A DNA stretch of 64,000 bases from Candidatus Hodarchaeum mangrovi (GCA_016839515.1 JAEOUE010000127.1:28014-92013), one strand, 5' to 3'. Shown: positions 28,693 through 39,493, numbered from the stretch's first letter. The notes: a model not told the origin generated them from the letters alone. A program made the numbers and translations.

Positions 28693-29490
28693 ATGAAGAT
28701 AATAGCATTTCATTCTTATAAGGGAGGAACTGGAAAAACGCACTTAAGCGCTAATCTAGCAACTATACTAGCTCGAAAGGGTTATAAAACTGTGATATTA
28801 GATCTAGACTTTCGTGGACCAAATCTTCAGACACTATGTGCCATTGATGGTAATATAACAACAATAAATGATTTGTTATTTGATCCTGACTTAACAGGAC
28901 AAGATATTCTTGTTTCTTTTGAAGATAAGTTTAAGATTCCTCTTTATGCTGCTTTTGCTTCAACAGATTTTCGAAAAATGGGCGATATCGTTAGAGCAGA
29001 TAAAAAACAACGTCAACGTTCTTTAAAAAGAATTTTACGTCTTCGTGATGAGCTATCAGAAGCTGGTTTTGATTTTGCAATAATTGATACCTCTCCTGGT
29101 GTTCAAATGGAATCTATTGATGGATTAGTTATATCCGATGTTACTTGCTTAGTCCTTAAAGCTGATGATTTTGATATTACAGGAACCAAAAGCATGGTGA
29201 CACAACTATATTCCTTATTGGATAGTAAAAATTACGTTGTTTTAAATAGAGTTGTAGCAGAAACCTGCCCACCTGAACATGGAGAATGGAGCCCTTCAGA
29301 CCTCAAATTAGTTGAATCTTTTGAAAATAAGATCAATGAAGAAATGAGAATGAAGGTTATCACTTCAATCCCTTGTTTCTGTGAAGTGGCTCGTGAGGGG
29401 TCACGAAATATATTTAGTCAAATACATCCAGATCATCCATTCTCTGCACACATTGAAAAATTAGCTGATAGAATCCTAGAAGGACTTTGA
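28693..29490 (+). CDS. ParA/MinD-family ATPase
   Basis: Deviant Walker A KGGTGKTHLSANLATILARKG; FAIIDTSPGVQ. Confidence 0.88.
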   Translation: MKIIAFHSYKGGTGKTHLSANLATILARKGYKTVILDLDFRGPNLQTLCAIDGNITTINDLLFDPDLTGQDILVSFEDKFKIPLYAAFASTDFRKMGDIVRADKKQRQRSLKRILRLRDELSEAGFDFAIIDTSPGVQMESIDGLVISDVTCLVLKADDFDITGTKSMVTQLYSLLDSKNYVVLNRVVAETCPPEHGEWSPSDLKLVESFENKINEEMRMKVITSIPCFCEVAREGSRNIFSQIHPDHPFSAHIEKLADRILEGL

Positions 29491-29517
29491 TTGGGAAGAT
29501 AAAAAAGGGGAAAAGAG

Positions 29518-30192
29518 TTAAACAAACCTCCCATTGGAAAGACGATACGTTTGATCAGCATATTTATTTAATTCTTCATTGTGGGTGACAACAAGAATCG
29601 ATGTATCTCTTTTTGTAAAACTCTTGAGTAGACGCAATATGGAAGCAGCATTATCAACATCAAGATTCCCAGTGGGTTCATCGGCAAATATAATTCGAGG
29701 TTTTCCTACTAAAGCTCTTGCAATCCCAATTCGCTGTTGTTCTCCACCACTTAACTCATCTGGATAGTTATCAGCTTTATCCCATAATCCTACCTGTTTG
29801 AGAAGAGAAATTGCTCGTGTTCGGATTTCTTTTCCTTTTAGTTTCAAGGGGTACAAAGGTGATTCAATGTTTTCTAATGCAGTCAGAATACGAACTAATT
29901 CCCAATTCTGGAAGATAAACCCAACGTTTCCCTGTCTAAACCTCGAAAGTTTTTCCTCATCCCATTCTGCAATGTTTTCGTCCTCGTATAATATTTTTCC
30001 AGCTGAAGGTTTATCTAATCCTGATAGAACGTTTAAAAGTGTAGATTTGCCTGAACCAGAGGGTCCCGTAACCATAATTAATTTTCCTTTAGGAATTTTT
30101 AGATCCACATCATTTAGTGCCATAACTACTTCTCTTTTACCTCTAATATACTCTTTTGTTATTTCTTTTGCTTCAATTAACGTCTCACTCAT
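29518..30192 (-). CDS. ABC transporter ATPase, LolD/MacB-like
   Basis: GPSGSGKSTLLNVL, LSGGEQQRIGIARAL, IIFADEPTGNLD. Confidence 0.93.
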   Translation of the reverse strand: MSETLIEAKEITKEYIRGKREVVMALNDVDLKIPKGKLIMVTGPSGSGKSTLLNVLSGLDKPSAGKILYEDENIAEWDEEKLSRFRQGNVGFIFQNWELVRILTALENIESPLYPLKLKGKEIRTRAISLLKQVGLWDKADNYPDELSGGEQQRIGIARALVGKPRIIFADEPTGNLDVDNAASILRLLKSFTKRDTSILVVTHNEELNKYADQTYRLSNGRFV

Positions 30193-30204
30193 TTTTTTCT
30201 CACC

Positions 30205-31398
30205 TTATTTCTGACGGAAAAGTTCAATAGGACGTACTGCAAGTGTACGGGTTGTTATTATTACGAATCCAGGAACACACGAAATTACTACGGCTAAAAA
30301 GGAAAAAAATGCTGTTGGTGACAATATTATCCAGTAGAACCATGATCCAACTCGTCCTAAATAGATAGAGAGCTGAATGGCAAGTAATCCAATGATAAAT
30401 CCAGTTACAGCAACAACTAATATTTCTGTTAAAACGACAGTCCTTACATTCCATTTAGAATAGCCCATTGCTTTAAGCACAGCTACTTCTCTTCTTCTGA
30501 ATCGAGTTATTAAATAAGAATAAAGGGTGCTTACCATAAACGTTCCAAACAATCCAAAAATCAAAGATAAAATAGTAAAATTCCTTTCTCCATCCTTATC
30601 AGTTTTCTCTTTAAATATTGGAAAACCGTAAGGACTACCTAGACTATCATAATTATCCGCTAATTGGTCTACGAAATTATAAGTTTGTCCAGAAAATGCA
30701 GATAAGATGTCCCCTTGTGCTACAAATGTAATTGAATGAACATAAATTTCATTATCTGAAAGTGCTAAATTTTGAGGCCCTCTCAAGCGCTCAAAAGCTT
30801 CCTCTGGCATTATTATCCAATGTCTTCCTCCAGTAACCTCGGTATTAGGTATTTTTACAACACCAGATACCTTAATATCAAATTCTGACGCATTGGAAAT
30901 ACCGAGCTTAAAGGTCATACCGACAACGGGTTTTATAAAAGCAAAAACTCCTCCTTCAGAATCTCCCATTGGTAGAATTGAATCACTTGACACTAAAATC
31001 TCTGTGGGACTATTAGGAAATCGCCCACTGACTAAATTTGTTGGATTTATAGCCACAAATGCCCATGGATAGTTTTTATTAATACTAAATATTCTAATAT
31101 TGGTTCCAAAGTCCACAAATTTGTAATATATTACAGCAGAGGCTCCAGACGTAGTCCTTCCATCCTCTATAGCGAGAGTAGACTCTGCAGATGCTAAATC
31201 TAAATATGAACCCGAGTTAATACGAATTACAACTCCACGATGATCAAGCATTCCTTCACGAGAAAAATTATCAAATGTACCAAGTAAAAGAACTGTTGCT
31301 CCACTCAAAATGCTGAAAACAATGACAAATGTAAAAAAACGCCTTCGAGAACGGGTACTGAATACAATTGATTTCGTGAGTAAGCGATATAATCCCAT
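30205..31398 (-). CDS. FtsX/MacB-type ABC permease
   Basis: N-terminal TM, extracellular domain, C-terminal FtsX-like TM block with RRREVAVLKAMGYS. Confidence 0.88.
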   Translation of the reverse strand: MGLYRLLTKSIVFSTRSRRRFFTFVIVFSILSGATVLLLGTFDNFSREGMLDHRGVVIRINSGSYLDLASAESTLAIEDGRTTSGASAVIYYKFVDFGTNIRIFSINKNYPWAFVAINPTNLVSGRFPNSPTEILVSSDSILPMGDSEGGVFAFIKPVVGMTFKLGISNASEFDIKVSGVVKIPNTEVTGGRHWIIMPEEAFERLRGPQNLALSDNEIYVHSITFVAQGDILSAFSGQTYNFVDQLADNYDSLGSPYGFPIFKEKTDKDGERNFTILSLIFGLFGTFMVSTLYSYLITRFRRREVAVLKAMGYSKWNVRTVVLTEILVVAVTGFIIGLLAIQLSIYLGRVGSWFYWIILSPTAFFSFLAVVISCVPGFVIITTRTLAVRPIELFRQK

Positions 31399-31601
31399 AG
31401 TAAATTACTCCATATGTTTAAATTTAATCGTTGAAATTATATTCTAATAGATGAATTTAATTGTAGATTTTAACTTAATTTGTAGTTTTATAGTCTAATA
31501 AGTAAAGGTAATAGAAACTACTTAAAAGGTTGCATATTCATAATTCTACCAATAGTCGTCAAATATATTTTGACTTTATCTTTAAACCATGATTCACTTA
31601 A

Positions 31602-34475
31602 TTAATTTTGCACAAAATCGACATCTTTGATTTCTTTCTTAGTTTTGAGAATTTCAAAAATAATACCTAGAAGAAACATCCAGAAAATGAAGAACCAAAT
31701 GATCCATTCTTCCAAATGTAAAATTAGGACAGTTTTATCAGGAACAGTAGATAAAGCTGAATAAAGGACTGTAATGAGAATAAAAATATAAGATAGAAGA
31801 CCCACACCATAGGAAACTATAGAAAATATTCTATTTTTTTTATTTGCATCGTTTTTCATTAATTCAGACATTTTAATTACAAGCAACTCATTGAAAACTT
31901 CCCGTTCTTTTAAAATAATAGGGAATACAATTGCTAGATAAACAATAGTTCCTAGAATAAGTGTCATGATTAAAATAATTATAACAGGGTGCTCAACCTG
32001 TAGAAACCAGTCCTTTATATCAGTTAGGTTTTCAGGAAGGGTAATAAAAATGATTTCAGTCAAAGAAACACCTCTGATTAAAAAATCGGAAACAATCTTG
32101 ATCCATAATCCCGTCAGAATAAAACTAGATACAATAAAACCAATTTTATTAAACAAATTATCGTCAGATTGATCAAACGATGATTTTAGTTTATAATAAT
32201 TCTTTGATTCATTTTCTTTGACAACTGTTGCAGAGGAAGCTGAAAAAGGGAGCAATAGGTGGTTCAAAACCAAGAAATAAATTGAAAAATAAATAATAAA
32301 TCCCAGATCAGAATAGATTGAAAATGATGGATAGGTGAAAATTAATGAATATAGACTCGTCACCATATAAATTATTGTAATTATCTCAGCAAAGGTTCTA
32401 TACCTTTTAAATAAATGGGAATCTCTTATTTCTAAAGTTAAAAGTGTTTTTTCTGAAATCTTTTTTGAATCTAGTGGTTGATCATTGATTTCAAACAAAA
32501 TCCATATGATTGAAGTCACCATAAGGCATAAAAGGGTATTTAAAAACCAATTATTAATGGATAGGGGATTATAGCGAAAAGGAATTAAGAATAATAAAAT
32601 ATAAAGTAATGAACCGACAACAATTGTTAAAACATTTAGTCCAGGAATAGATGAAACCTCTCTATAGAAAGAAAAAAAAGTATCCCAGAAATTAAGCAGT
32701 GTATTGCGTATTGGATCTGCAATAAATGGGAAAAGCTGAAATCCAGTCCAAAAAACGAATAGAGAAATTAAACATATCTCTAAACAAATAAATATCTTTA
32801 AAATTATATTGAGATTGATTTCTTTTTGATAATTTTGGAATTTTATTGATAATTTTTGTCGAATTTCGAATAGAGAGAAATAAGGATTGAATAATAGTAT
32901 TAGGAATAAACTAGCAAGAAAAACAATTGGTTCTACTCTTACCAAACTAGAAGCAAAGGTATCTTTCAATCCTAATCCTACAGAAAGAAAAATTAAATTG
33001 AATTGAAAACCCAAAATTTCTCCTCCGTTAAAAATATTTACTGAAAATTCTCCTATTTTGTCAAAACTAATAATTAGCCAACTAAATAAGATTTCAAGAT
33101 GTCCGTTAGCGTCGATAGTACCCCATATAGGATCTAGCATTCCTTCATACGGAGGATAAACTCCAACCCATCCACCAGCAAAATTAATAATAAAAGTCAA
33201 AGCGCCCAAACAAATTGCGGTTATTTTAATAACTTTTGAATAAATCGGTCGATCCTTTTTTATAAAATCTTTATATTCAAGTAAAAAGGCTAAGGGAATA
33301 ATTAATAATGGGATAATTGTAACTAAATGTCGTGGACCATATGCAAGGCCTCCTGTTGGTAAAAAATACTTACTATAAAGTAAAATCTGAAAGATAGATA
33401 ATGAAATACATAACAACGCAAGTTCATTCTTTTTATGATAAAATGGAATAAAACCTAAAACCCCAAGCAGTATAATCGGCATGAATGTAAAAAGTCCATG
33501 GTGGGTTGAAAAAAGGAGTATCTGTAATCCTTCAAACATCGAGTTTGCGAAATGTTGATTATTTTTAAAAAATACTGCATAAGAGTATGGTGTCGATAAA
33601 GGATCCCCAAAACAAATGAAATTGTAAAACAGAATAATTAAACCACAGAGAACGACTGGAATCGTAAAAATTAATATTGGGATTAAATAATTACTAATAA
33701 TTCTCTTCCATTCTTTAATTATTTCATTAATTTTCCATGGAAAAGGTAAAAAAATGTAAATAAAATGAAAGGGAAGAAAAAAAAGATAGATATAGTCACA
33801 AACAACTATATAACCAGCAAAAAAAGAAGAAAAAATTAATGAAGAACATTTTCCTGTTTGTTTATATTTTGTAGCATAATATAATGTAAGAACGAGAAAC
33901 CCAGCTGTTATACCATGAGAAAAGAAGGTTCCAATATATGTATAAAATAAACTGCCTAATGAAAAGAGTAATACCGTATAATTTGCATTTTGATGTGAGA
34001 TCCCTAGCATTTTTAGAAAATCATAGAATTTTATTGCCACAAATGCACCAAATATCAATACACAAAGAATAATGAGAAATTTAACAAAATCATCTATAAT
34101 CCAAGGATCCTCACCTGTATTCAATCCAATAATTGTACCAATAAAATCTCCAATCCAATATATAGGAACAGCTAGTAAAGATAGTCCAGGAGGTTTATCA
34201 GAATATATGGTTCCATTAAAAATGGAATAATCTAAGTAACTATATTTATCACGATCTTCAGGTTTAATTGAAAATTCTCCATATTTTGCTATAGATTTAG
34301 TTAGCATAAATCGTGATCCAGGATTAGTATTGGTTACGTCTAAGGTGGCACCAGTAATATATATCAATAGAATGAAAATAAACAACTTAAAACGAAAGGA
34401 TCTTCCTAAATGACTAAGTATATCACCTAAACTAGCTGATTTCTTATCTATACCCTTTGAACTACTTGATAACAT
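31602..34475 (-). CDS. Large multi-pass membrane protein, GT-C glycosyltransferase-like
   Basis: Many TM helices and YSDKPPGLSLLAVPIYWIGD, typical of PMT/GT39-like proteins. Confidence 0.55.
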   Translation of the reverse strand: MLSSSSKGIDKKSASLGDILSHLGRSFRFKLFIFILLIYITGATLDVTNTNPGSRFMLTKSIAKYGEFSIKPEDRDKYSYLDYSIFNGTIYSDKPPGLSLLAVPIYWIGDFIGTIIGLNTGEDPWIIDDFVKFLIILCVLIFGAFVAIKFYDFLKMLGISHQNANYTVLLFSLGSLFYTYIGTFFSHGITAGFLVLTLYYATKYKQTGKCSSLIFSSFFAGYIVVCDYIYLFFLPFHFIYIFLPFPWKINEIIKEWKRIISNYLIPILIFTIPVVLCGLIILFYNFICFGDPLSTPYSYAVFFKNNQHFANSMFEGLQILLFSTHHGLFTFMPIILLGVLGFIPFYHKKNELALLCISLSIFQILLYSKYFLPTGGLAYGPRHLVTIIPLLIIPLAFLLEYKDFIKKDRPIYSKVIKITAICLGALTFIINFAGGWVGVYPPYEGMLDPIWGTIDANGHLEILFSWLIISFDKIGEFSVNIFNGGEILGFQFNLIFLSVGLGLKDTFASSLVRVEPIVFLASLFLILLFNPYFSLFEIRQKLSIKFQNYQKEINLNIILKIFICLEICLISLFVFWTGFQLFPFIADPIRNTLLNFWDTFFSFYREVSSIPGLNVLTIVVGSLLYILLFLIPFRYNPLSINNWFLNTLLCLMVTSIIWILFEINDQPLDSKKISEKTLLTLEIRDSHLFKRYRTFAEIITIIYMVTSLYSLIFTYPSFSIYSDLGFIIYFSIYFLVLNHLLLPFSASSATVVKENESKNYYKLKSSFDQSDDNLFNKIGFIVSSFILTGLWIKIVSDFLIRGVSLTEIIFITLPENLTDIKDWFLQVEHPVIIILIMTLILGTIVYLAIVFPIILKEREVFNELLVIKMSELMKNDANKKNRIFSIVSYGVGLLSYIFILITVLYSALSTVPDKTVLILHLEEWIIWFFIFWMFLLGIIFEILKTKKEIKDVDFVQN

Positions 34476-34571
34476 TTAATGGGCATCCTATTTATAAGAA
34501 AAACAATGAAAACAAAAATATTACAAGCTTTATAAAAATAAATAAGTTGAAATAAAATCTTCATGTCAAAC

Positions 34572-35819
34572 TTAGATTTTTAATGCAACAAGAGGTTGCA
34601 TTCGAGCAACTATTTCTCCTAATCCTAAATCAACAGTTTGAATTACAACAGTTCGACCACGATATGCAAACTGTAACTCTCTAGGTGTTTCAAACATCAG
34701 ACTCCCAATACCAGTTCCTAGATCCACTGAAAAATATCGACGCTTATCGACTGTTTCGAAGATTTCAGGAACTGCAATAATATGAGGGAAAGAATATCCA
34801 CCTCCATGAGGTAAAATGTTAGCATTTTCTATTCTTTCTTCAATCCCATATTTTCTTGCTCTTTCAGAAAAATTTAAACTTTCCATGGCTTCCTCAGTAA
34901 AATTTGGGATTCCTTTCATCAAATAACAGGGTAAATCGGCTCTCAAGGTTAATGGAAAAAGTTTATTCTCATGAGGATCAAAAACATGAGATCCAAGCGC
35001 TGTTTCATTTTTATGAACCATTCCTTGATGAGACGAATGTGCAATAACTTGAAAATCGTCTCCAAAGAGAAGTCTCCCAGCTAAATGTCTTCTTTTTTTC
35101 CCAAAATCATCGGCCCATTTATAGAATTGAAAATAATCTTCAGCATCTTGATCAGTTAAATAATTAATTATCCCAAAAGGTGTGTCTAAAACCTTACACA
35201 TCTCTTGCAAGATTTTACTTTCAGAAGGATACAAGCCTATAATTTGATTATTATTATCAGACTTTAATTCTGAAGGTGAGGAGTGCATCACGAAGGAATA
35301 TTGGGGAAGATCCATTGATGAACTAACAGCAGGATTAGGTATAATCTCAAAAACATTTATGAAATGATTACCACTTCCAAAATTCCAATGGATTGGAATT
35401 CCTTCAATTTCTACTTGATTATCTTCCTCGTTCATGTCATGAACAGATTGAATTAGTTCTATCGGATTGGGAACTTCTTCTAAGGATCCTAACAACATTC
35501 CACAGGCATTTGGCATTGTATCAACAAAAACGATAGGTTCATCTCCTTCTCCCCAAGTTATTTTACCACCATAACCGATTCCATTTCTCCATCTATTAAG
35601 GTTTCTGGTTATAGTGCAATCAGGTGCAGCTATGAAGGTAGTATTAGGATTAAAACCCTCAAATTCCTGTACCAAATGCATCTTTGCTAGACCATATTGA
35701 AAATTTAACTGACAGAGTTTTGAAGCAGAATCATCTAAAGCTGTAGAAAATATAAATTTCTTTGCTCTCGATAATATATCAACTCGACTCATTTTGTGAA
35801 CAGTTTCCATTAAATTCAC
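34572..35819 (-). CDS. Conserved protein, possibly a divergent RtcB-like family member
   Basis: VFVDTMPNACGMLLGSL, FGSGNHFINV, FVMHSS, HSSHQGMVHKNETALG, LPHGGGYS appear in the order of RtcB motifs (VDIGCGM, GNHF, HxGSR, HN..VHRKGAT, HGAGR). Confidence 0.35.
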   Translation of the reverse strand: MNLMETVHKMSRVDILSRAKKFIFSTALDDSASKLCQLNFQYGLAKMHLVQEFEGFNPNTTFIAAPDCTITRNLNRWRNGIGYGGKITWGEGDEPIVFVDTMPNACGMLLGSLEEVPNPIELIQSVHDMNEEDNQVEIEGIPIHWNFGSGNHFINVFEIIPNPAVSSSMDLPQYSFVMHSSPSELKSDNNNQIIGLYPSESKILQEMCKVLDTPFGIINYLTDQDAEDYFQFYKWADDFGKKRRHLAGRLLFGDDFQVIAHSSHQGMVHKNETALGSHVFDPHENKLFPLTLRADLPCYLMKGIPNFTEEAMESLNFSERARKYGIEERIENANILPHGGGYSFPHIIAVPEIFETVDKRRYFSVDLGTGIGSLMFETPRELQFAYRGRTVVIQTVDLGLGEIVARMQPLVALKI

Positions 35820-35996
35820 CAGTAATAAAGAGATATAAAGCTATAAATTAAATCCATATATAACTATAATAAAGATAACAACCTAAATAACAATCCTGCA
35901 AAATACTTCTACAAATTAATATAAAAATTCAATGATTCGTCAGAAGCTATCTAAAAAAATCTAAAGGGAAAATATATGTATATATTGTGAGGAAAT

Positions 35997-37214
35997 ATGA
36001 AGAAAGCTGATAATAATAGTGTAATGCTTTCAGAAAACATCGACGGATTTTGGGGAATTTATAAAAACGCAACTTTAAGTCCATTTGGCAGATGGGATCC
36101 ATTTAGGACAATTAAAACTGATTCAGGCAATAAAATTGGCCACCATACTTTTTTCAGTGCAATTCGGGGAAAAAGGCCCCATGAATTTTCCTCATTTGAT
36201 ACCACAGTCCATACTCGCAAGGAATCGCCGAGTATTGATACTTTTTGTGAACTAAGTAATGGAAATCTCCCTTCAATTATTATGTCTAAGGATCTAAAAT
36301 TGTGGCAAAAACCATTATCTACTTATTTTTCCAAAGAAAATTTAATAGATACTAAAGCCTATACATCAATAAACCTCTATACCCCAATGGCAAGAATTAT
36401 TAAGGAATTAAATCAAAAAGGCCAAGAAGATTTCAACATTTTATCTGGAATACCACTTGTTCACATTTTAACAAAGCATTATAATACAATTGAAGAAGTT
36501 CCAACAGAGGAATTTATCATATATTTAAAAAATATCATTTTAACGGTAAATGAATGCATGAAAAGTTTTTGTAATCCCAATTATACTAATTGTAAAGTGC
36601 TTCACTTCTATAACATTGGTCAACGGGCTGGAGCAAGTATTCCGCATTTACACAGCCAAACATTAATTCATGGTAACCATAAAGGCTTCGGATGGAAAGC
36701 TTATGGCTTTTTAAAAACTTATCAATGGAATAAAGTGTTTTCACAAGACGAACATTATTGCTTGGCATGTTTATATTCTCAGAATCTTCTAAAAGATTTA
36801 CATGGACAAGATTTAAAGATTAAAGAAAGGATTTTGTGGGAGGATGATTATTGGTTAATAGTTGTTGTATATGCGCCTGAAGCAGATGGAGAAATAAGAA
36901 TAATACCAAAACGTCATGTGGCGTCTTTATATGAGCTAAATGACTCTGAAATTGATTCTCTAGCAGCAGCATTAATTTTTAGTAATACAATACAAACAAA
37001 GTTTATTAAGAAATGGGGAAAAGAATATTTTCTCCATTTAGATAGAAATATCCTTTTTCGTCAGCTACCTTGGCAAACAAACAATGATTTTCATTTCTTT
37101 ATTGATATTGTACCAATTCAACAGATCGGAGGTGCAGAAAGATCAGATGATCATAAAATATCTCAAGTCACCCCTGAGGAAATTACTGCAAAAATGAGGT
37201 CTTTTATTAACTGA
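35997..37214 (+). CDS. GalT-like/HIT-superfamily nucleotidyltransferase
   Basis: NIGQRAGASIPHLHSQTLIHG (HxHxQ), CLAC, IIPKRHVASLYELNDSEIDSLAAAL. Confidence 0.7.
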   Translation: MKKADNNSVMLSENIDGFWGIYKNATLSPFGRWDPFRTIKTDSGNKIGHHTFFSAIRGKRPHEFSSFDTTVHTRKESPSIDTFCELSNGNLPSIIMSKDLKLWQKPLSTYFSKENLIDTKAYTSINLYTPMARIIKELNQKGQEDFNILSGIPLVHILTKHYNTIEEVPTEEFIIYLKNIILTVNECMKSFCNPNYTNCKVLHFYNIGQRAGASIPHLHSQTLIHGNHKGFGWKAYGFLKTYQWNKVFSQDEHYCLACLYSQNLLKDLHGQDLKIKERILWEDDYWLIVVVYAPEADGEIRIIPKRHVASLYELNDSEIDSLAAALIFSNTIQTKFIKKWGKEYFLHLDRNILFRQLPWQTNNDFHFFIDIVPIQQIGGAERSDDHKISQVTPEEITAKMRSFIN

Positions 37215-37312
37215 TTTGAAATATTAACTTCAGCATATCACTCAAGATTAAATCATCTAATATTTAAAGAAAAAGAGAAAAAAAACACCTGTAGAAAGGC
37301 TTAAAAACTGAT

Positions 37313-37333
37313 ACCCATATTAAATATATGGGT
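37313..37333. promoter_or_regulatory. Inverted repeat ACCCATAT-TAAAT-ATATGGGT
   Basis: Perfect 8-bp arms, 94 bp upstream of the first wHTH paralogue. Confidence 0.5.
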
Positions 37334-37426
37334 TAATCTAATCTTTAGATAATCTGTTTTAAGAACAAAAAAATCGATTTACTCTAGTTAAAGAAAAAAA
37401 GTTGACACAAACGATAATATCCTTTC

Positions 37427-37783
37427 ATGTTTCCCTTTAAAAAGAAAAAAGAAGTGAGAATAGTGATTCATATGCAATTAAATAATGATCAACAACGAAT
37501 TTTAAGCGCTCTTGATAAGCCATCTCAATTTATTGCTGGTAATGACAATGGTATACCAGGTATTCCTTATAACAAAATTATGAAAGATGCTGATATGAGC
37601 TTAGAGAAAACTCTGTTATCGCTTGGTTATTTAGAATCACTTGGACTAGTCAAGCATGAATGCGCTATTGTAAGAGAAAAAATTGATTACCTTGGACAGA
37701 CAGAAGTAGAGATTGCAGGGCAAAAGCTGATTCGTATGTTTTCACTCACCCCTGAAGGCCAAATAGTTCTTAAAAAGTTATAA
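37427..37783 (+). CDS. Winged-helix-like protein, paralogue 1
   Basis: LNNDQQRILSALDKPSQF...GIPYNKIMKDADMSLEKTLLSLGYLESLGLVKHE; closely matches the ORF at 38049. Confidence 0.75.
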   Translation: MFPFKKKKEVRIVIHMQLNNDQQRILSALDKPSQFIAGNDNGIPGIPYNKIMKDADMSLEKTLLSLGYLESLGLVKHECAIVREKIDYLGQTEVEIAGQKLIRMFSLTPEGQIVLKKL

Positions 37784-38048
37784 AACTTTTATTTTAATTC
37801 AATCTTGCTTATATCATAAATTTTAATATTTCATTACATGATAATTCATTTTCTATCCTTCTCTCTTCTTCAAAGGATTCTCTAAGAATAGATTCTACTA
37901 TTTAAATAAAACCCGTATGAAAAACCCATACCAATATTTTTTTAATTGTAAGCAATTATAATTCTTAGAAATAATTAATCAATTTACAGAAAAAAGAACT
38001 GTTATGAATCTTAAATTCTATTATTAATTATGAAGAGTTGGTGAAATA

Positions 38049-38387
38049 ATGAACAAACTCAATCGTGATCAACAACGAGTTATTTTAGCACTTGGTAATC
38101 CTAAAGAATTTTTCAAGGGACATCATTCAGTAGAGGCTATTAGAGGAGTTCCTTATGAAAAGATCATGGAAAAATCAGATTTGTCTCTTGAAAAAACCTT
38201 GCTAAGTTTAGGTTGGTTGGAAGCATGTGGATTGGTTGCACATGATATGGCTGTTGTTCGGAGATCATTGGATTATTTGGGACAAACTAATATTGAGATT
38301 GCTGGTCAATCAATAGTTCGAATGTTTTATTTAACCGAAGAAGGAGAAAAAGCATTTAGGGAGTTATCAAAAGGAGAGGAAAAATAA
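38049..38387 (+). CDS. Winged-helix-like protein, paralogue 2, coupled to gap
   Basis: LNRDQQRVILALGNPKEF...GVPYEKIMEKSDLSLEKTLLSLGWLEACGLVAHD; stop overlaps the gap start (TAATG). Confidence 0.8.
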   Translation: MNKLNRDQQRVILALGNPKEFFKGHHSVEAIRGVPYEKIMEKSDLSLEKTLLSLGWLEACGLVAHDMAVVRRSLDYLGQTNIEIAGQSIVRMFYLTEEGEKAFRELSKGEEK

Positions 38388-39493
38388 TGACCAAAAATGC
38401 AAAAATTGGTATCATTGGATATGGAATTATAGGTAAAAGAGTGGCAGATGCCGTAGCTGCTCAATCTGATATGAAGCTCATTGGAGTTGCAGATATAATT
38501 TCAGATGTTCGATTACAAATTGCTCAGAAACGCAATTATCCTATTTATTGTAGTGTTCCTGATTTTGAACCCCGGATGAGAGAAGCAGGATTTGAAGTAG
38601 TTGGCTATCTCGATGACTTATTAGAAGAAGTTGATCTTGTAGTTGACTGTACTCCTTCTGGTGTCCCTGCAAAAAATCTTCCAGTGTATAATAAAGCAAA
38701 AGTAAAATGTATAGTTCAAGGTGGGGAAAAACATTCTCTTACTGGAAGGAGTTTTAGCACTTTTGGAAACTACAAATCACATTTAGGAGTTAATCTGACA
38801 CGTTTAGTTTCTTGTAATACTACTGCTTTAACACGAATCATTTCCACTTTAGAACAGGCTTATGGGGTATTAGATTCGTTTGTGGCTTTAGCTAGAAGAG
38901 CGGGAGATCCTTCTAGAACAAACCGTGGGCCCATAAATGCGATAACACCCGTACTTGGAGTATCTCATCACGGCCCTGATCTTATTACTGTCATGCCGAA
39001 AATGAACGACCGTATTCACTCGCTCGCAATTGCAGGTAGTTGGACTTTGTCTCATGTTCATATGCTGAAGGTAACTCTTGAAAATGAGGCATCAAGGGAA
39101 GATATTATAAATTTATTTAAAAAAACACCCCGAATTTTAATTGAAGAAGGTAAAAACGGATTATTTGATTCTGCTCAACTTGTGGAGTATTTTAGAGACT
39201 TGGGTCGTCCAAGATATGATCGACCAGAGGTTTTTATCTGGGAAGAAACTTTAACAATGGATTCTCATAATAATGTGTACATGATATATGATGTCCATAT
39301 GGAGAGTATTCCTATTCCTGAAAACGTTGATTGTATCCGAGCGATGTTAGAGATGGAAACTAATGCCATGAAATGTGTAGAAACTACCGATAAAGCTTTA
39401 AAAATATATAAAGAAGGATCATATTCTGGAACTCTATATGGTGGAGAGGATTATGGAGATCCAGTCCCAATAATTGAAGAAGGAGACAATTAA
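38387..39493 (+). CDS. gap: Archaeal-type glyceraldehyde-3-phosphate dehydrogenase
   Basis: IGIIGYGIIGKRVADAV, VDCTPSGVPAKN, catalytic SCNTTALTR, RRAGDPSRTNRGPINA. Confidence 0.93.
   Translation: MTKNAKIGIIGYGIIGKRVADAVAAQSDMKLIGVADIISDVRLQIAQKRNYPIYCSVPDFEPRMREAGFEVVGYLDDLLEEVDLVVDCTPSGVPAKNLPVYNKAKVKCIVQGGEKHSLTGRSFSTFGNYKSHLGVNLTRLVSCNTTALTRIISTLEQAYGVLDSFVALARRAGDPSRTNRGPINAITPVLGVSHHGPDLITVMPKMNDRIHSLAIAGSWTLSHVHMLKVTLENEASREDIINLFKKTPRILIEEGKNGLFDSAQLVEYFRDLGRPRYDRPEVFIWEETLTMDSHNNVYMIYDVHMESIPIPENVDCIRAMLEMETNAMKCVETTDKALKIYKEGSYSGTLYGGEDYGDPVPIIEEGDN

Noticed and set aside
29798-30214. 138-aa plus-strand ORF
   Set aside because: Antisense to the ABC ATPase; an open-frame shadow.
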